A stretch of 64,000 bases of DNA. It comes from Actinomycetota bacterium (GTDB taxonomy: Bacteria > Actinomycetota > UBA4738 > HRBIN12). Both the position numbers and the translations under genes were made by a program. The notes beneath the pieces were generated by a model, which worked only from the letters and a program-made list of their open reading frames with translations, did not search any database and was not told the DNA's origin. The stretch lies in contig DASQWI010000017.1 in assembly GCA_035640355.1 (NCBI GenBank), positions 124,001 through 188,000 of the forward strand, written 5' to 3'. Of this stretch, positions 63,337 to 64,000 are shown in pieces (positions within the stretch are counted from its first letter, which is position 1; each line of letters starts with the position of its first letter).

Positions 63337-64000
63337 GCTGAAGATCTGGAAGTACCACGGCACCGGCAACGACTTCGTCATGCTCGAGGATCTCGAAGAC
63401 GTGCGGCCGCTCGACCCCGCGCTCGTCGCTGCGCTGTGCGACCGTCACCTCGGCGTCGGCGGCGACGGCGTGATCCGTGTGACGCGCGACCGGGAAGGCA
63501 ACGACTTCTTCATGGACTACCGCAACGCCGACGGCTCGCTCGCGGAGATGTGCGGCAACGGCATCCGTTGCTTGGCGGCCTTCGCCATCGACCGAGGACT
63601 CACGGATGCAACGGAACTCAGGGTGGGCACGCGCGACGGGACGAAGGACGTGTCGCTCGACGTCGACAACGGCCGTGTGAGGTCGGTCACCGTCGGGATG
63701 GGGCCCCCGGCGTTCGCCCGCGGTGACATCCCCATGGAAGGAGCGGCAAACGACACGTTCCTGACCGAGCCCTTCGATGTCGACGGCAGGACGTTCAAGG
63801 CGAGCGCCGTGTCGATGGGGAACCCGCACCTCGTGCTGTTCGTCGACGACGATCCCGACGACGTCGACGTGCGGACGATCGGACCACGTATCGAGAACGA
63901 CGCGCGGTTCCCGGAGAAGGCGAACGTTGAGTTCATCGCCGTTCACGACGGCGGCGTGAAGGCCCGGGTGTGGGAACGCGGCTCCGGCGAGACGATGGCG
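63329..64000 (+). CDS. dapF: Diaminopimelate epimerase, cut by the window end
   Basis: The first 224 residues of a LL/meso-DAP epimerase: KYHGTGNDFVMLED at the N-terminus, RHLGVGGDGVI, and the first catalytic Cys75 in EMCGNGIRCLAAF. The frame runs to base 64000 ending GSGETMA, just before the second catalytic Cys that normally follows Ala/Met in GETxACGTG. ATG 63329 overlaps the miaA stop by 8 nt. The enzyme supplies meso-DAP for peptidoglycan and lysine, joining dapB and dapA in this region. Confidence 0.95.
   Translation, partial: MDELKIWKYHGTGNDFVMLEDLEDVRPLDPALVAALCDRHLGVGGDGVIRVTRDREGNDFFMDYRNADGSLAEMCGNGIRCLAAFAIDRGLTDATELRVGTRDGTKDVSLDVDNGRVRSVTVGMGPPAFARGDIPMEGAANDTFLTEPFDVDGRTFKASAVSMGNPHLVLFVDDDPDDVDVRTIGPRIENDARFPEKANVEFIAVHDGGVKARVWERGSGETMA

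Overview
This window is high-GC, densely packed, mostly plus-strand bacterial chromosome, read by eye without database searches. Gene content and order point to an Actinomycetota bacterium, probably a deep or uncultured lineage. The evidence is a xerC / WhiG-type sigma / M23 peptidase block before rpsB-tsf-pyrH-frr-cdsA-dxr-rseP-ispG, the proS / rimP-nusA-ylxR-infB block, frequent GTG/TTG starts, and an actinobacterial SOS box (TCGAAC-N4-GTTCGA) in the recA promoter. RNase Y and a tRNA-modification block (miaB-miaA) beside recA-recX also fit deep actinobacteria.

Layout. Positions 1-4265 hold the xerC tail, a WhiG/FliA sigma factor, an M23 peptidase, a membrane-anchored PQQ-type propeller protein and a multi-pass membrane protein. 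Positions 4284-14816 hold rpsB-tsf-pyrH-frr-cdsA, then dxr-rseP, a two-component system with a YjbQ protein, and ispG. Positions 14917-21047 are accessory: a secreted subtilase with RTX-like repeats, convergent trpE-trpG preceded by a Trp leader peptide, and a large secreted protein. Positions 21084-31137 hold proS, a small unknown gene, and the translation/transcription operon rimP-nusA-ylxR-infB-ylxP-rbfA-nrnA-truB, then ribF and rpsO. Positions 31382-44281 hold pnp, an M16 peptidase, dapB, a PIG-L deacetylase, an Eis-like acetyltransferase, a SixA-like phosphatase, a lipoprotein, a PduO adenosyltransferase, dapA, rnj and ftsK. Positions 44288-54826 hold an inositol catabolism and uptake island (lacI-iolD divergent from iolG-iolE-like-ABC transporter-iolC-iolB), interrupted by an antisense secreted HExxH protein. 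Positions 54858-64000 hold rodZ-cinA-thpR, recA-recX, rny, miaB-miaA and a dapF cut by the window end just before its second catalytic cysteine.

Regulation visible in the DNA is unusually rich. About ten genes have a TANNNT -10 hexamer 6-10 nt before the start codon and no Shine-Dalgarno, the pattern of leaderless transcription; three of these hexamers overlap the stop codon of the preceding gene. There are two divergent promoters with overlapping -10 elements, an intrinsic terminator inside the rimP-nusA leader, a Trp-codon leader peptide before trpE, and a LacI-type palindrome between iolD and iolG.

The most unusual signal is a GC-rich palindromic element of about 70 bp present inside two unrelated genes, trpE (C-terminus) and pduO (middle), on the same relative strand and in the same frame. 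It encodes nearly the same peptide in both (GAQEAS...ASV.PR.EE). A diverged candidate third copy lies between infB and ylxP. It behaves like a protein-coding palindromic repeat comparable in concept to the Rickettsia palindromic elements.
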